Assembly: GCF_048569485.1 (NCBI RefSeq)
Contig: NC_134353.1
Span: forward strand, 531,185,008-531,249,007
Length of the DNA: 64,000 bases
Direction: 5' to 3'
From: Anomaloglossus baeobatrachus
Lineage: Eukaryota > Chordata > Amphibia > Anura > Aromobatidae
A program made the position numbers and the translations under genes. The notes beneath the pieces were generated by a model that was given only the letters and a program-made list of their open reading frames with translations, was not told the DNA's origin and ran no database searches. Position 1 is the first letter of the stretch, and the number at the start of each line of letters is the position of its first letter. This document shows positions 33,101-44,161 of the stretch, one piece after another.

Positions 33101-36100
33101 CATTTACAACAGCCTTAGACATCTCCACACTCTCCTGAACAGCTCCCTTGGTTTTATCCACTACTCCTGTGATACTATGGATAACAGCATCTCTGGCACC
33201 AACAACTGCTTCTGAGGCATTAGCCACAACCTAAAATGTACAAGATGACACCTCTAATATGACAGTAGGTAAAGTTTAAGGGGGGGGGGGGGGGGGGGGG
33301 TGTCCACTAAGACTGCCCCTGTAAAAATAAGCCTATACCCCATTGGTGAAGTTGCAGAGATGTCAAGCCACATTCCCAGGGCCCACATGACATGCGGGAC
33401 CCGCGACCAATAAGCACCCAGTATCTCCCCAACTGGACATTTCAGCAGGATGTGAGCGCTGTGCTGACTTCCTGCTCAAAAATGTCCAAAGGTGGGGAGA
33501 AGGACGCCAGTGGAGATTGGTAATGGGGCAAGTGGGTCATCATGTGGAGCCTGGAGAAGAGTATAGGCACATTTATTTATGTGAGCAAACAAGGGGACTG
33601 AGATGGGGGTTGTTTAAGTAGTGGACACCTTCTTTAAGGCTCTACATGACTTCAGTAGCTTACCTTTTCAGAAGACTGATACAGAATAGGCAACCTTTCT
33701 TCAATTTTATCAAGTCCAACGCAGGCAATATTGTTTGCCAGAGCAACTGGGAAGGGAGAGGGGAAAAGAACAAAGTTACATCTACATATTGATGCCAGCA
33801 GAGTTCTGGCAAATACTGGCAAGGTGCTATGCATACTTCTGATGCTAGGAGAGAATGGACTGTAGGTTACAAGATACAGCCCTTCCATGATACAGGCCTT
33901 GTTTATGTTTCTAGTGTGAAGAATAAAGGTGAGTGAATCAGGCAAATTTGGAATTTGTGTGGCATCTCCTGGGAAATATGCCGAGAAGATATTCTATTTG
34001 AATTTAGGCGATGTACACATGCTGAATCTGGGTGGTGACCAAAAAAAAAAAAAAATGAAGCCTGTGATTACAAAATGCAGACTGGGACTCAAAAATAGAA
34101 ATCAAAATTATGAGTATGCAATACTAACCAAGTCACTGGTGTGGCTGTAACTGCTCCCGTGGCCTCATTCACTTCTGGGGCTACTCATAACCTTCATTTA
34201 CATATGCACCGCTTCCCCTGCCCACTGCTGTGGTTGCAGTCAGAAACCCACACACACACTTAGTGACTGACACTTGCAGTTACTGACCAGGTCTATTGCA
34301 CAGTAAAAACATAGGGTCCCCCTAGCACAGAAAGCTTATGGCTACAACTCCTAGCCATGTGCTTATCTTTCCTGTGTTTCAAAACAGAAAACTGCATTTA
34401 AAAAACAAAAAAATCCAAACACATGTGCAGTCCCTCCAATATTGATACCCAAGAGCCCAGCATCTAGGGGCTGGTATGCTCAGGCTAGGGAGAGTCATGC
34501 TTTTTGGGCTCCGCCGAGGCTACAAATCCTACAGCTGCCCAGGATTGCTGGTACTTTACCTGGCTCTTGCTGATTGCCCTGAGATTGCAGTTTAAGGGGG
34601 GGGGGGTTTCAGGGGTGATGTCAGCTCACAGCTGCCACCAAGACTCAAATTAGTAATAGGAGGCAGCTGAGACCTCACTCCCACATTACTAATCTGTAAG
34701 TGAGAAGAAATAAAAACTAAAAAGACTTTGGTTGGTTAACTTTACCTCAGGTGACTTCAGTGATCTCACTTGAGTTAATTGAGGTCCCCAGAGGTCAGGT
34801 TACCTGTGGTCACAGGTGGAAGGCAGTGAGAACCTCCAGCTGTAGCTAACCAGAGTGATGTCACAGCTGATCGCAAGGCTCAGTCTGCCTAAAACTCAGT
34901 AGGCAGTCATATTCCATGACTGCACACCAACTTGAGATTAAAATGCCCCTCCCTACCTCCAGTGTTTATCCTGTCCCTTCAGGAGAGTTGCATGACAGGT
35001 GCTCCTAGCATGGTGCAAATTTAACCAGATTAAAGGATTACAGGCTCAGGGGTCTCAGCCTTGTCAAGCTACCAAGGGACCAGGGCCGCCACTAGGAGTC
35101 CCATACTGGCAAAGTTTTCGGGCCCCCTTGGGACTCTGCCCAGGCTCAACCCCCAGCTCCGCCTCCACCACTCAAACTTCCTAGCCTCACTGCTACTTTT
35201 GCAATAACACTCAGCCATAGCCTCAGCCATAGATTAAGCTATATACGTCCACCCACAGCTACATATTGCACACTATGCAGGACACATCTTACACAACACA
35301 TACAGACAGCACATAAATGAGTCACATTATACTCACCTGCCCTTGATGCAATTCAGCGCCCTCCCATGCATCTAGCTGAGGTAAGGCAGGGGTTGGGAGG
35401 CCCCCCCAGTCTGAGATCACCTGAACCTGTCTGGGATCAGCGCCCCTACCCCAGGCTGAGAGCAGTGGGCCCCCCCCCGGTCTGAGATGAGCGGGCGGGC
35501 CACCTCACACACCCTGGCGAATGTCTTCAGCTCACAGCGCTTACCTGTCCCGCTGGCTGCCGCATCCTAGCCACCTCTGCCGCCGTTACATGCAGGAGGG
35601 TAATGAGGTCGCAGAGTGATGACCTCACCACACTGCTGCAAGGTCCAGCAATGATGTGCCGGCGCCCTGCTCCAATGACTGCCTCCACTCCACCAGATGG
35701 CCAATTTGCATTCTCCGCCCTGTCACATGCAAATAGTGATTATAGTCATAAGAAGGTGAAGTGACACCACCGGGCAACTGTGACTGGGGCCTGGTGAAGG
35801 AGGGGCCCATCCTGCCGGGGGCTTAATAAAAATAAGTATTTACCCTGGGCCTGTCCGGGCCCCCTACACCAGGCACAGTAGTAATGCCCTGATTGCAGCC
35901 CTGCAAGGGCCAACACCTTTAAGAAAGGTCCCTCAGCCATCACTTGCTATAAGAATGGAGATTCCCCCGAGCCCACCCTCCCTGCCAAGCAGTCCAGTGC
36001 TAACAAGTCACATTTTTCACAAAGGAATCGCCTTCTAGAGAAAATTGGATATAGCGCAATAGGACAATTGTAGAACCACAGACCTTTTTATAGTAGCCCA

Positions 36101-39100
36101 GGATCCCACCCTTCACATTAAATGGGTCCCGGCAAAGAAAAAGTAAAGGTCTTACCATGATAAACTGGGTACAAAAAAAAAAAAAAAAAAAAAAAAATAT
36201 AAGCTGAGGCTTCCGCTTTGTTATCACAATTTGATTAATACCAAATGCAGCCTTTTATATTGCTTGATTAATATGCATTTTAATATCCTAATCTATGCCC
36301 TGTCAGGAACAAAGATACTGACAGAATGCAGAGCATCTCTTTAAGACTCCCCTGATGAGTAACTAATGAAATGCGTTGGGTGGATGCATATTGATCAAGC
36401 AAGATAAAGAAAGGCTGCATTTGGTATTTATTAATCAAATTGTGATAACCAAGAGGACACCTCATCTGGTGGCAGAGAGCTCCATAGTCTACCTCAGGCT
36501 CACTGGTCTCACAAGAAAATCTAGGGTCTCCCTGCTCTCAAATGAAGAATCACTCTGGGATTTAAAGAGACCCTCGTTCCTCTAGATGTTCCCTGGTCAC
36601 CATTGAAGGCTGTGTATATGTCTACACTAGTGACAATTATACACTAATGGAGTATAGTCCATTCCTAGTTAGGCAGTCTGCCCCAGGTGGTAGAGGGTTT
36701 GTTTTTTTATACCAGCTCAGGATAGGACTAGGTTACTGTATGGCGGGTCCATCATTACCCAAGGCACAGTCCTTGGACTTCTGGGGCCAGAATGTGACCT
36801 CTGGTGGAACAGGCTTGGCAATTTCTGGGTGTTCTGGATCCTAAAACAGGCATGTTACTTCTCAATGAGAAACCTTTGTATGCAGTGCATATTGTTTCAG
36901 ATTGATCATACTATCCAGATTTCTGGAGTTTACAAATTGGTTACTATATCTAACCAAGTTCTTGCCTGGGACTTGGGTCCTAAAAGGAGTTGTCCAGTAA
37001 ACAACACTTTTTTTCTCAGAAATCTTATGTTCCTTTCCACACGTTATTTTAACACTATTACCTTTTATTGTTCTCTAGCAGCACATCCTCATTGTTGGCT
37101 CCAGCTGATGGGGTTAATATCTCTCCTGACTTCCTGGGTTCAGTTCCCACAACTTCCATGATCCTTTGCAGTGGCCTGTAGGACTGCATCTATCACACCC
37201 ACTCAGCACTCCACCCAAACGCCTCCCTGCCATCTTCCCTGTCTCTGCATGTTATCGAAGCACAGAGAAATCACATCAATGACAGCAGCAGCTCCATCTC
37301 TGCACAGCCAGGGAAAACACACTGCTCTGCAGATGCACACTGTGCTCTGCGATAAAATATACTCACCTGTGTAGCACTACTCTGCAGGAAGTGAAAATAG
37401 ACCTACAATAAGAATTTACATTGATAGTGAAAAGTTAAAAAAAGATAAGGGTGAACCACCACTTTAAGGCTTCTGTACCCCCCTGAGCCATTTGGTATTG
37501 CTCCTGTGGAACGATCTGGAAAATGGGAATTACACCTACTGGTAATTCAGTTTCCATTAGTCCCTCAGGATAACACCCTTACTTCCATCCTCTTAGTAAC
37601 TCATTGGCAAAATAAACTGTATTTGTTGGTATAAATAGTGTATCCCCCCCTCTGCAAGTACTAGAAAAAGACACTGGAGGGTGGAGGGGGTCTTTTAACC
37701 TCTGATCCTGTCCCTGTATAGGTCAAGGGGATTACCCCCTGTAGTGCTGTCATGAGAGAATACTGGAAACTGAGTTACCAGTAGGTGCATTTCCCATTTT
37801 TTGTATTTCATTTCAAAATAAGGATTTTGGGGGGCTTCTTTTGATAACAGATTACTGATGGAGGGGGTCTGAGATGCCTCACATTACTGATCTAGGGCTT
37901 CGTGGCAGCTGTGGGCTGTAATTAAGCCCCTGTTAGCCCAATTGCCACCACACCAATTAGGAAGAGCCAGGTAAAGTGGCAGGATTGTAACATCTAATGA
38001 ATGCAGCAGTCCTGGGCAGCTGCCAGCTGCCTTTTCTTCTTTTTGGCTGAGGAATGGGGCACCACAAGCATGAGTCTTCTCAGCCTGAGAAACCCAGCTG
38101 TCTGGCTTTATCAGGGAACTGTACACTTTTCTACCTACTTTTGTACATAAAAGCAGCATGTGTTTCCTCCTCTTTTGCTACACAGCCAAGATAAGCTCAT
38201 GGCTGGGGCTGACAGCCGCTGTAGGCTGTGCTTAGTATCATAATATGGTGAGGCCCCTATGAAATTTTACGGTACAATATATACCTGCTCACCAGCATCT
38301 GATTGGAAGCATCAGACATGCTATCACTGTGTGCGCGTGCACATGTCTGCCTGCAACCAATCAGATGCTGGTGGGTGGGGAAAGAAGGCATATTCAAAAT
38401 AGGTAATGAGTGGCTTGGAAGTGAATGAGTGACTGTGGGAGCTTACAGCTGCACCGGTGACAAGGCAAGTATAAAGATTTGCTCCTACCCCTTTGTGCCA
38501 GATTCTGGTCCCAATAGACTAGGAAAAGGCAACTGGCCAGATGCAGGGATCAATCACTGCCCACCGAGTCAGCAGGGGATTGATCTGCAAGCGCTCAAAA
38601 GTCCAAGAAAATGCACCATAACCTTGGCTGCACTGAACCATCCTGGACATCAGCAGGAAATCCCATTTCTGTGAAAGGCTCAGGGTTACTAGAAGCAGTG
38701 AGGATTGGAAAGTAGACTATGGCTCTGCATCATAAAGGCTGAAAAAAAACAAAAACACCAAACAACCCACAAGTCTGCATTCTGGAAAATACAGATTTGT
38801 ACATTTCAGTACTCCACTTGCAGATGAATTTGCTGATCTTCAGGACAAGTTGCCTTGCAGCAACCCACCAAGCATTCGGTGCGCAGATTACCACAGAATG
38901 ACATGTTTGACAGTGACCACCATCGAGACGCTAAACCTACTTTGAGGCTCGAGTTTCTGCAGGATTGGCATGGCGCTGGTGATGGCCACAGAAGTGATGC
39001 TCTTCACACTTTTCTCTGCGACGTCACATACAGACTTCAGGTAGGGATGGTTGTCTTTAGTGGTCACGTAGGTGGAGGACACCATGTCATATGTAGAGCT

Positions 39101-42100
39101 CACAAATGGGAGGTTTATCAACCTTACCACCACATTCTACACAAGAAAAAAAGAACAACAAATCACTTGTACAGTCTGGTAATTCCATTCAAAATAAATT
39201 TCATTAAAATTAATTCTTCCATGAACTAGATTAAATCCCCAGGGTCAGACTAATCAGTTTAGTCTCCATTTTACAACAACATGGCATGCTGCAATGATCA
39301 CTGGATCCTAAAGATGCACCTAGGAAAAGGCATTACTTCTATAGCAATAAATGCTTACCAATAACAATCTTACCCAATTTCCATTGCCGCATCCATCCCC
39401 TCCTCAAGAATAAAACCTCTAATTATGCTGGATCACAGGAGTGCGGGACCTGGAGGCCACTAACAGGGTAAAGCATATGGACTGAAGGTAACAGATCAGA
39501 CAGGTTTGGGGAGAGGTGGGAACCATCTCTTGGGATTGTGCACTGGATGTCACAGCCAGGTTCCCATGATACCAAGTGACCACTGATGAATCCACTGCCA
39601 GATTACTGAACTGTGGACAGCAGTCTGATCATTGGAGTTCACACTGGGGATTGCTGTGCAGCCGTGTCCTGCAATCAGACAGGGTTCAACTGAGGGCTGC
39701 CTGCTGCTCAATTAACTGAGCTGAACCATTGCTGGATTGCAGGACAAAGCACCAGAGCAGTCCGGTCATGGGACTACATCAGGATGAGTTGTGTTACATC
39801 TAATGAATGTGCCATGTCTGGGTTGGCTGCAGGTTAGTATTTTTAGGCTGTTATGGGGCAATATCCACAGACCTTCTGAAACTGAATAACCAGCAGTCAG
39901 CTTTACCATGGATTGGTTAGAAAAAAAAAAGAATATAAAAAGAAATACAGCACTTTTTTAATTTAAATAAATTGGGTGGATCTTTATTTTTCATAAACAG
40001 CCACAGTAAGGCTGCTTTCACACTACGTCTTTTTAACATGCGTCCTGAAATTATCCCCCCCCACCCGCAAAAACAGATCCAGTGCAAATATGTTTTCACT
40101 TCAGTGCATTTGCAATGGACTCGCGTCCACATGCATTTGCGTGCGTTATAGTGAGGATCCAGCAACTTCCAGTTTAACTTTCCAAAAACGCTACTTGTAG
40201 CATTTTTGAGCTGCGTCCAAATACTGCAAATCGCTGGATCCTGACTAAACAGCACGCAAACGCATGTGAACGCTGGCATGCTGATACAGGATCCTGCTTG
40301 AGCATGCCCAGAAACCAGCCTGGCGTGATCAGTCCCTCTCTCCCCCTCCCCCCTCCTTAGAGCAGTGGACGCTCGTAACCAAGATAAATATCAGGTAACC
40401 AAGCAAAGCGCTTCTTAGTTACCCGATGTTAACCTTGGTTACAGCTTACTGCAGTTGTCAGATGCCGGCTCCCAGTCCATCACATTCAGTTCCCCTCACT
40501 CCCGATGACATGACTTCAATGCCCGCCCATAAACTTCAAGTGACAGGATCCTGGAAAATAACATGCGTTTCTTTGCAAAACAGGATCTGCTTTCGCAGCA
40601 AAAAAACATTTATGAGGCATTGAGGCATGTTAGAAAAACAGTGTGAAAGCAGTCCCCTGGAGGCTGCAGCTAGTTTTACCCCTGCTGGTAATCAAAAATA
40701 TGGCAAAACCACATGCCATTCATTACGTTATTTTACACTACCATACAATAAATCAGATACTAAAAGAAGGGGGGCATATCTAGCAGTCTGCAGACACTGG
40801 CACACAGTGGGCAGGGGAAAAGTGAATATTCATGAAGCTTAATGAGCAGGCCAGGAGAAGTGTGACTGCAGTGTAATCTTCCAGGAAATATGTATAAGGC
40901 TGTGCCCACGTTTGTGCGCTCTGCACTGCAACGTCCGCTTCAGAGCGCAGCTGAAAAGCTCCGTTCTGAAACTTTGCCGACTGCAGAATTCGTGCGCTCT
41001 GGATGCTGCCTCTCCCTATAGACAGAATGGAGACAGCATGCAAAGCGCACAATAGTGACATGTTGCTTTTTAGAACGCAGTGATTTAGCAGCATGCAAAT
41101 CGCTGCGTTCTAAAACGCAACGTGGGCATGGATTATGCACAAAGATTGCATGTGTCCTGCATCCCCTGCACAGTTACGCTGCAGTGCAGAACGCAGCGTA
41201 ACTGCATGCAATACGCACACGTGGGCACACTGCTCTTAACCCCTTAGCAGCCACCTAGCCCTTACTCCAACCATTTTACAGCACAGAAAGTCTTGTCCCC
41301 ATTTACTTCTATGGGGTTTGTTGTCTTGGGTCAGGTTTCGTTTCCAGATATAACTTCTCATTCCATATTAGACAAACCCAAATGTGCATGGGTCTGCTCA
41401 TCTCTATTAAACAATTAATCAGCATGTAGGCAACTAGAGATGTGCTGTCAATCATAATACGCAGATAATGGTTTATCAGACACTTCTAAATATGTCATGA
41501 AGACCACCTTGTCTAAATGAGCCATTAGAGAAAAGTGGAGAAATCCAGACTTCAAAACCAACTAATCTGTTTACATGCCCATGCAGCTTTCAGAGACAAA
41601 TCCAGAAGACCCCTCACATTAGGAGTCTGTTCATTTCTAAATAAGCCTCACTTTCATATGCAAATAAGGCTGAAGGGTTATGGTAGCCTTCATGCCTTTA
41701 CCATTCCAGCTCTATTCCTCACCCAGCACCACCTCTTGCTAGAATGAGCCTCTATGCTGGGTAACCTCAGGCAATGGAGCTCTCAATGAAGTAGTAAGCG
41801 GTGGCAGAGCTGGAGTGACAGGTGTCAGATCCACAACCTCATTTTCACATGAATTAAAAACACTGATTTCTCAAAGACTGGCCATGTAAAGGTTGTGCTG
41901 AGCTTGATTTCTGGAATCTACATGCACATTACGGGGGTGAGAGCCTGCTGACAGATCCCTTTACATGCATCACATATGCATTAGATCATCTCTGAAAATA
42001 AAGAATTCAGGACCCTCACTAAGGGGTTAAAGCTGATGAGCCGCACTCACTGCAGCACCTGCTCAATGCCAGCACTGACCACAGCACAGACTGCAGGTAT

Positions 42101-42509
42101 AGGAAGACACCCATAGGAGCACAGCCATTTCCATCAGTGATCAGATCATGTACTGCTCTACAGCTCCACACAGCGCTACAGAACAGTCCTGGCCATAATC
42201 CTCACATGGAAGCACCAACACCTGGAGACCTGCACCAAACCCGACCTGAGGTGGGCACTGCCAGCAGATCCTGTGCACCTGGGGCACTACACAGCCTGGC
42301 ACCAGCAGATGGCAGATACCAGAGAGCCTCCCACAGGGCATATACCAGGGGCACTGAGGAGCCACCTACTGCTGCACTAATAGTGAGGGGCTCAGACCCC
42401 ACAGTAAGGGGCAGACTATAAGCTCCACTACATCTGCTCCCTCCATGCCCAATATATACCAGGGTGGAAACATTACCTGCTGCTGCTGCTGCTCCATTGT
42501 CTCAGCCAT
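29779..42509 (-). CDS. PLIN2: Perilipin-2 (adipophilin), seven coding exons, 418 aa
   Basis: Lipid-droplet coat protein that shields stored triglyceride from lipases. Minus-strand coding exons: 42509-42477, 39136-38941, 33746-33664, 33230-32978, 32511-32327, 30359-30225, 30150-29779; all junctions have GT donors and AG acceptors and phases agree, giving 1257 nt with the stop. Order: short N-terminus [14 protein letters not shown] domain ([28 protein letters not shown]), 11-mer amphipathic helix repeats ([31 protein letters not shown]), [19 protein letters not shown], and the four-helix bundle ending [25 protein letters not shown] and SINTVLGSR point to PLIN2 rather than PLIN3. Human PLIN2 has 437 residues. 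The gene looks intact; introns contain several transposons. Confidence 0.95.
30225..30359 (-). CDS. PLIN2: PLIN2 coding exon 6
   Basis: 45 codons, [33 protein letters not shown]...; acceptor TTTTCAG, donor GTAATG. The intron to exon 7 is only 74 nt. Confidence 0.92.
30980..31053. repeat. 20-bp inverted repeat in PLIN2 intron 5
   Basis: 30980-30999 and 31034-31053 are perfect reverse complements (GTGATGAGGGCAATCTGACC), spacer 34 nt, within a GC-rich island-like block 30690-31060. Possibly the end of a small foldback repeat. Confidence 0.7.
32327..32511 (-). CDS. PLIN2: PLIN2 coding exon 5
   Basis: Codes [38 protein letters not shown] and ending QNTIDL; acceptor TTTATAG, donor GTTAGT. Confidence 0.93.
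32978..33230 (-). CDS. PLIN2: PLIN2 coding exon 4
   Basis: Carries the 11-mer repeat region that binds the droplet surface: [20 protein letters not shown] and [14 protein letters not shown], then [14 protein letters not shown]. Acceptor TTTTAG, donor GTAAGC. Confidence 0.95.
33664..33746 (-). CDS. PLIN2: PLIN2 coding exon 3
   Basis: 83 nt coding [20 protein letters not shown] and ILYQSSEK; acceptor TTCCCAG, donor GTAAGC. Human PLIN2 has [17 protein letters not shown] here. Confidence 0.93.
35081..35903. mobile_element. Non-autonomous hAT element in PLIN2 intron 2
   Basis: Starts CAGGGCCGCCACTAGG and ends GCAGCCCTG. 8-bp flanks CAAGGGAC (35073-35080) and CAAGGGCC (35904-35911) match at 7 of 8, the hAT target size. 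GC-rich interior without transposase. Confidence 0.75.
36215..36460. repeat. Imperfect foldback repeat with hammerhead-like core
   Basis: Inverted arms of about 70 bp: TTATCACAATTTGATTAATA and ACCAAATGCAGCC on the left reappear reversed at 36382-36455. Between them on plus lies CCTGATGAGTAACTAATGAA followed by ATGCGTTGGG. It may be a decayed Penelope-like palindrome. Confidence 0.5.
36348..36380 (+). ncRNA. Degenerate hammerhead-like motif (copy 6)
   Basis: CCC + CTGATGA + short weak stem + GAAA + TGCGTT + GGG. Core words and a 3-bp stem I are present but stem II is poor, so activity is doubtful. Confidence 0.3.
36977..37467 (+). repeat. Interspersed repeat, copy B (also at 12047-12420)
   Basis: Colinear with copy A; right end ACCACCACTTTAAGG contains TTAA and mirrors the left AAAGGAGTTGTCC loosely. 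Lies in PLIN2 intron 2. Confidence 0.55.
37515..37800. mobile_element. Miniature DIRS-like derivative in PLIN2 intron 2
   Basis: Inverted ends TACTGGTAATTCAGTTTCC near 37545 and GGAAACTGAGTTACCAGTA near 37765. The interior has GGTCTTTTAACCTCTGATCC and CTGTCATGAGAG, which parallels the termini of the DIRS elements at 15310 and 20300. No coding remains. Confidence 0.55.
38289..38375. repeat. Short inverted repeat
   Basis: CCAGCATCTGATTGG and CCAATCAGATGCTGG flank a 57-nt spacer containing GTGTGCGCGTGCACATG. In PLIN2 intron 2; no family assigned. Confidence 0.6.
38941..39136 (-). CDS. PLIN2: PLIN2 coding exon 2 (PAT domain)
   Basis: 196 nt, [48 protein letters not shown]; acceptor TTGTGTAG, donor GTAGGT. 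Confidence 0.95.
40010..40654. mobile_element. MITE in PLIN2 intron 1
   Basis: Ends GGCTGCTTTCACACT and GTGTGAAAGCAGTCC are inverted repeats. The interior has TTACCCGATGTTAACCTTGGTTAC, related to a block at 55600-56230. Confidence 0.65.
40898..41227. mobile_element. Harbinger-related MITE in PLIN2 intron 1
   Basis: Left GGCTGTGCCCACGTTTGTG and right CGTGTGGGCAC-type complement; interior words GTGACATGTTGCTTTTTAG and CAGCGTAACTGCATG recur in 53242-53604 and 61190-61406, tying it to the Harbinger family here. Confidence 0.65.
42477..42509 (-). CDS. PLIN2: PLIN2 coding exon 1 (start codon exon)
   Basis: ATG at 42509 on minus; codes [11 protein letters not shown], then donor GTAATG. An acceptor TTTTTGTAG at 42526 precedes 16 nt of leader, so an upstream non-coding exon exists. 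The five Gln codons are a CAG run. Confidence 0.88.
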
Positions 42510-42616
42510 GTCACTAGGGAAATACCTACAAAAAAATAAATTCAAGAAAACAAGTAAAAACCTCACTACATCAGCACCAAAACCACCACAGGCGCGCACT
42601 GCCACCAACAACTCAC

Positions 42617-42740
42617 ACAAACTGCCAGAGAGGAATGAGCACTCCTCGGGCGTCTGCGCACTTATAGACGGATAACCACGCCCACCTGACTATGCGCGGT
42701 CTCCGGAGGCTTCCTGCAGTCAGCTGACTGGTGACGTCAC
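42617..42740 (-). promoter_or_regulatory. PLIN2 promoter and non-coding first exon
   Basis: On minus: CRE palindrome TGACGTCA (42732-42739), TATA-like TCTATAAG (42661-42668), then probable start near 42635 and a splice donor GTGAGT at 42616-42611. The arrangement fits a TATA promoter with a short leader exon. Start site is inferred from spacing. Confidence 0.55.
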
Positions 42741-42852
42741 AGTCTGCTCTCCTGACTGAGGGCGGCTGTGCGCGGCGTGCAGGGGTCACGGTGTGACTGA
42801 CAGTTGTGTGGTGAGGCCGGTAACGGGGGCGTGTTATGTGCTGGAGGAGCCT

Positions 42853-43620
42853 GTACACACGGCAGTTATTGTGGGGATAGTGGGAGTGGGCTCTGGTGTA
42901 ATGTATGTATCACTTCTCCCTGCACACAGGGCATTAGAGCCCCATACACAGGGCAGTTATTGTGGGGAGAATGGGAGTGGGGTCTGGTGTAATGTATGTA
43001 TCACTTCTCCCTGCACACAGGGCATTAGAGCCCATACACAGGGCAGTTATTGTGGGGATAATGGGAGTGGGGTCTGGTGTAATGTATGTATCACTTCTCC
43101 CTGCACACAGGGCATTAGAGCCCCATACACAGGGCAGTTATTGTGGGGAGAATGGGAGTGGGGTCTGGTGTAATGTATGTATCACTTCTCCCTGCACACA
43201 GGGCATTAGAGCCCATACACAGGGCAGTTATTGTGGGGATAATGGGAGTGGGGTCTGGTGTAATGTATGTATCACTTCTCCCTGCACACAGGGCATTAGA
43301 GCCCCATACACAGGGCAGTTATTGTGGGGAGAATGGGAGTGGGGTCTGGTGTAATGTATGTATCACTTCTCCCTGCACACAGGGCATTAGAGCCCATACA
43401 CAGGGCAGTTATTGTGGGGATAGTGGGAGTGGGGTCTGGTGTAATGTATGTATCACTTCTCCCTGCACACAGGGCATTAGAGCCCATACACAGGGCAGTT
43501 ATTGTGGGGAGAATGGGAGTGGGGTCTGGTGTAATGTATGTATCACTTCTCCCTGCACACAGGGCATTAGAGCCCCATACACAGGGCAGTTATTGTGGGG
43601 ATAGTGGGAGTGGGGTCTAG
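42853..43620. repeat. 90/91-bp minisatellite, left part
   Basis: Units with GGGCAGTTATTGTGGGGA, GGAGTGGGGTCTGGTGTAAT, GTATGTATCACTTCTCCC and GCACACAGGGCATTAGAGCC. Units alternate between 91 and 90 bp (GAGAATGGG with CCCCATAC; GATAATGGG with CCCATAC), a 181-bp higher-order unit. Continues at 51653-52637 beyond the hAT insertion. Confidence 0.95.
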
Positions 43621-44054
43621 CAGAGCCGGCTCCAGGTGTTTCTGGGCCCTGGGCGAAAGAATCTCAGTGGGCCCCATCCACACATACACATGCACAGATA
43701 CATACACACAGGGCCGTATTTGCCATTAGGCACTTGAGGGCACGTGCCTGGGGCGGCGCCTTCCAGAGGGGCAGCGCCCAGACCAAAACTTTAATTTTAT
43801 TTTTTTTTAAAATAAATCTTCCTCCCTCCTCCAAACTCTTTATTAAATCCGGCGCCTTTTTGGAGGAGGGAGGGGGCGCCGCAGTCATTTATAGTCGCGT
43901 CTATAACACGCGACTATAAATGAAACTGTGAGCGTGCCGGCACTTCCGGGGTCAGAGGAGCTGGAATCAGCTCCCCGCCCCGACGTGCTGCCGTGCGCTC
44001 ACTGTGCAGAGGTCACAGCAGCGTGAGGCAGCGCCGCGCAGAGGAGGACGGGAG

Positions 44055-44129
44055 ATGGAACCGCCGCCGAGCAAGATGTCAGATCCTGCCACCGCCACCG
44101 TGGAGAACGGGAGATGCAGCCTGGAGCAG
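44055..44129 (+). CDS. Candidate first coding exon inside the inner hAT-like element
   Basis: ATG at 44055, 25 codons (MEPPPSKMSDPATATVENGR...SLEQ) and a donor CAG/GTAAGC, preceded by a GC-rich leader. The layout is that of a 5' exon, perhaps of a lost transposase or captured gene. No partner exon found. Confidence 0.3.
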
Positions 44130-44161
44130 GTAAGCGCTGTACAGCTGAAGACCGTGCCGAA

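Noticed and set aside
29779-42509. Assignment as PLIN3 rather than PLIN2
   Set aside because: [18 protein letters not shown] and [12 protein letters not shown] fit PLIN2; PLIN3 has TPVTWLVGPFAPG and different text at these places.
43418-43620. The hAT end as a simple minisatellite variant
   Set aside because: The 8-bp flanks match across 8 kb and the array resumes in phase at 51653, which fits insertion better than array decay.
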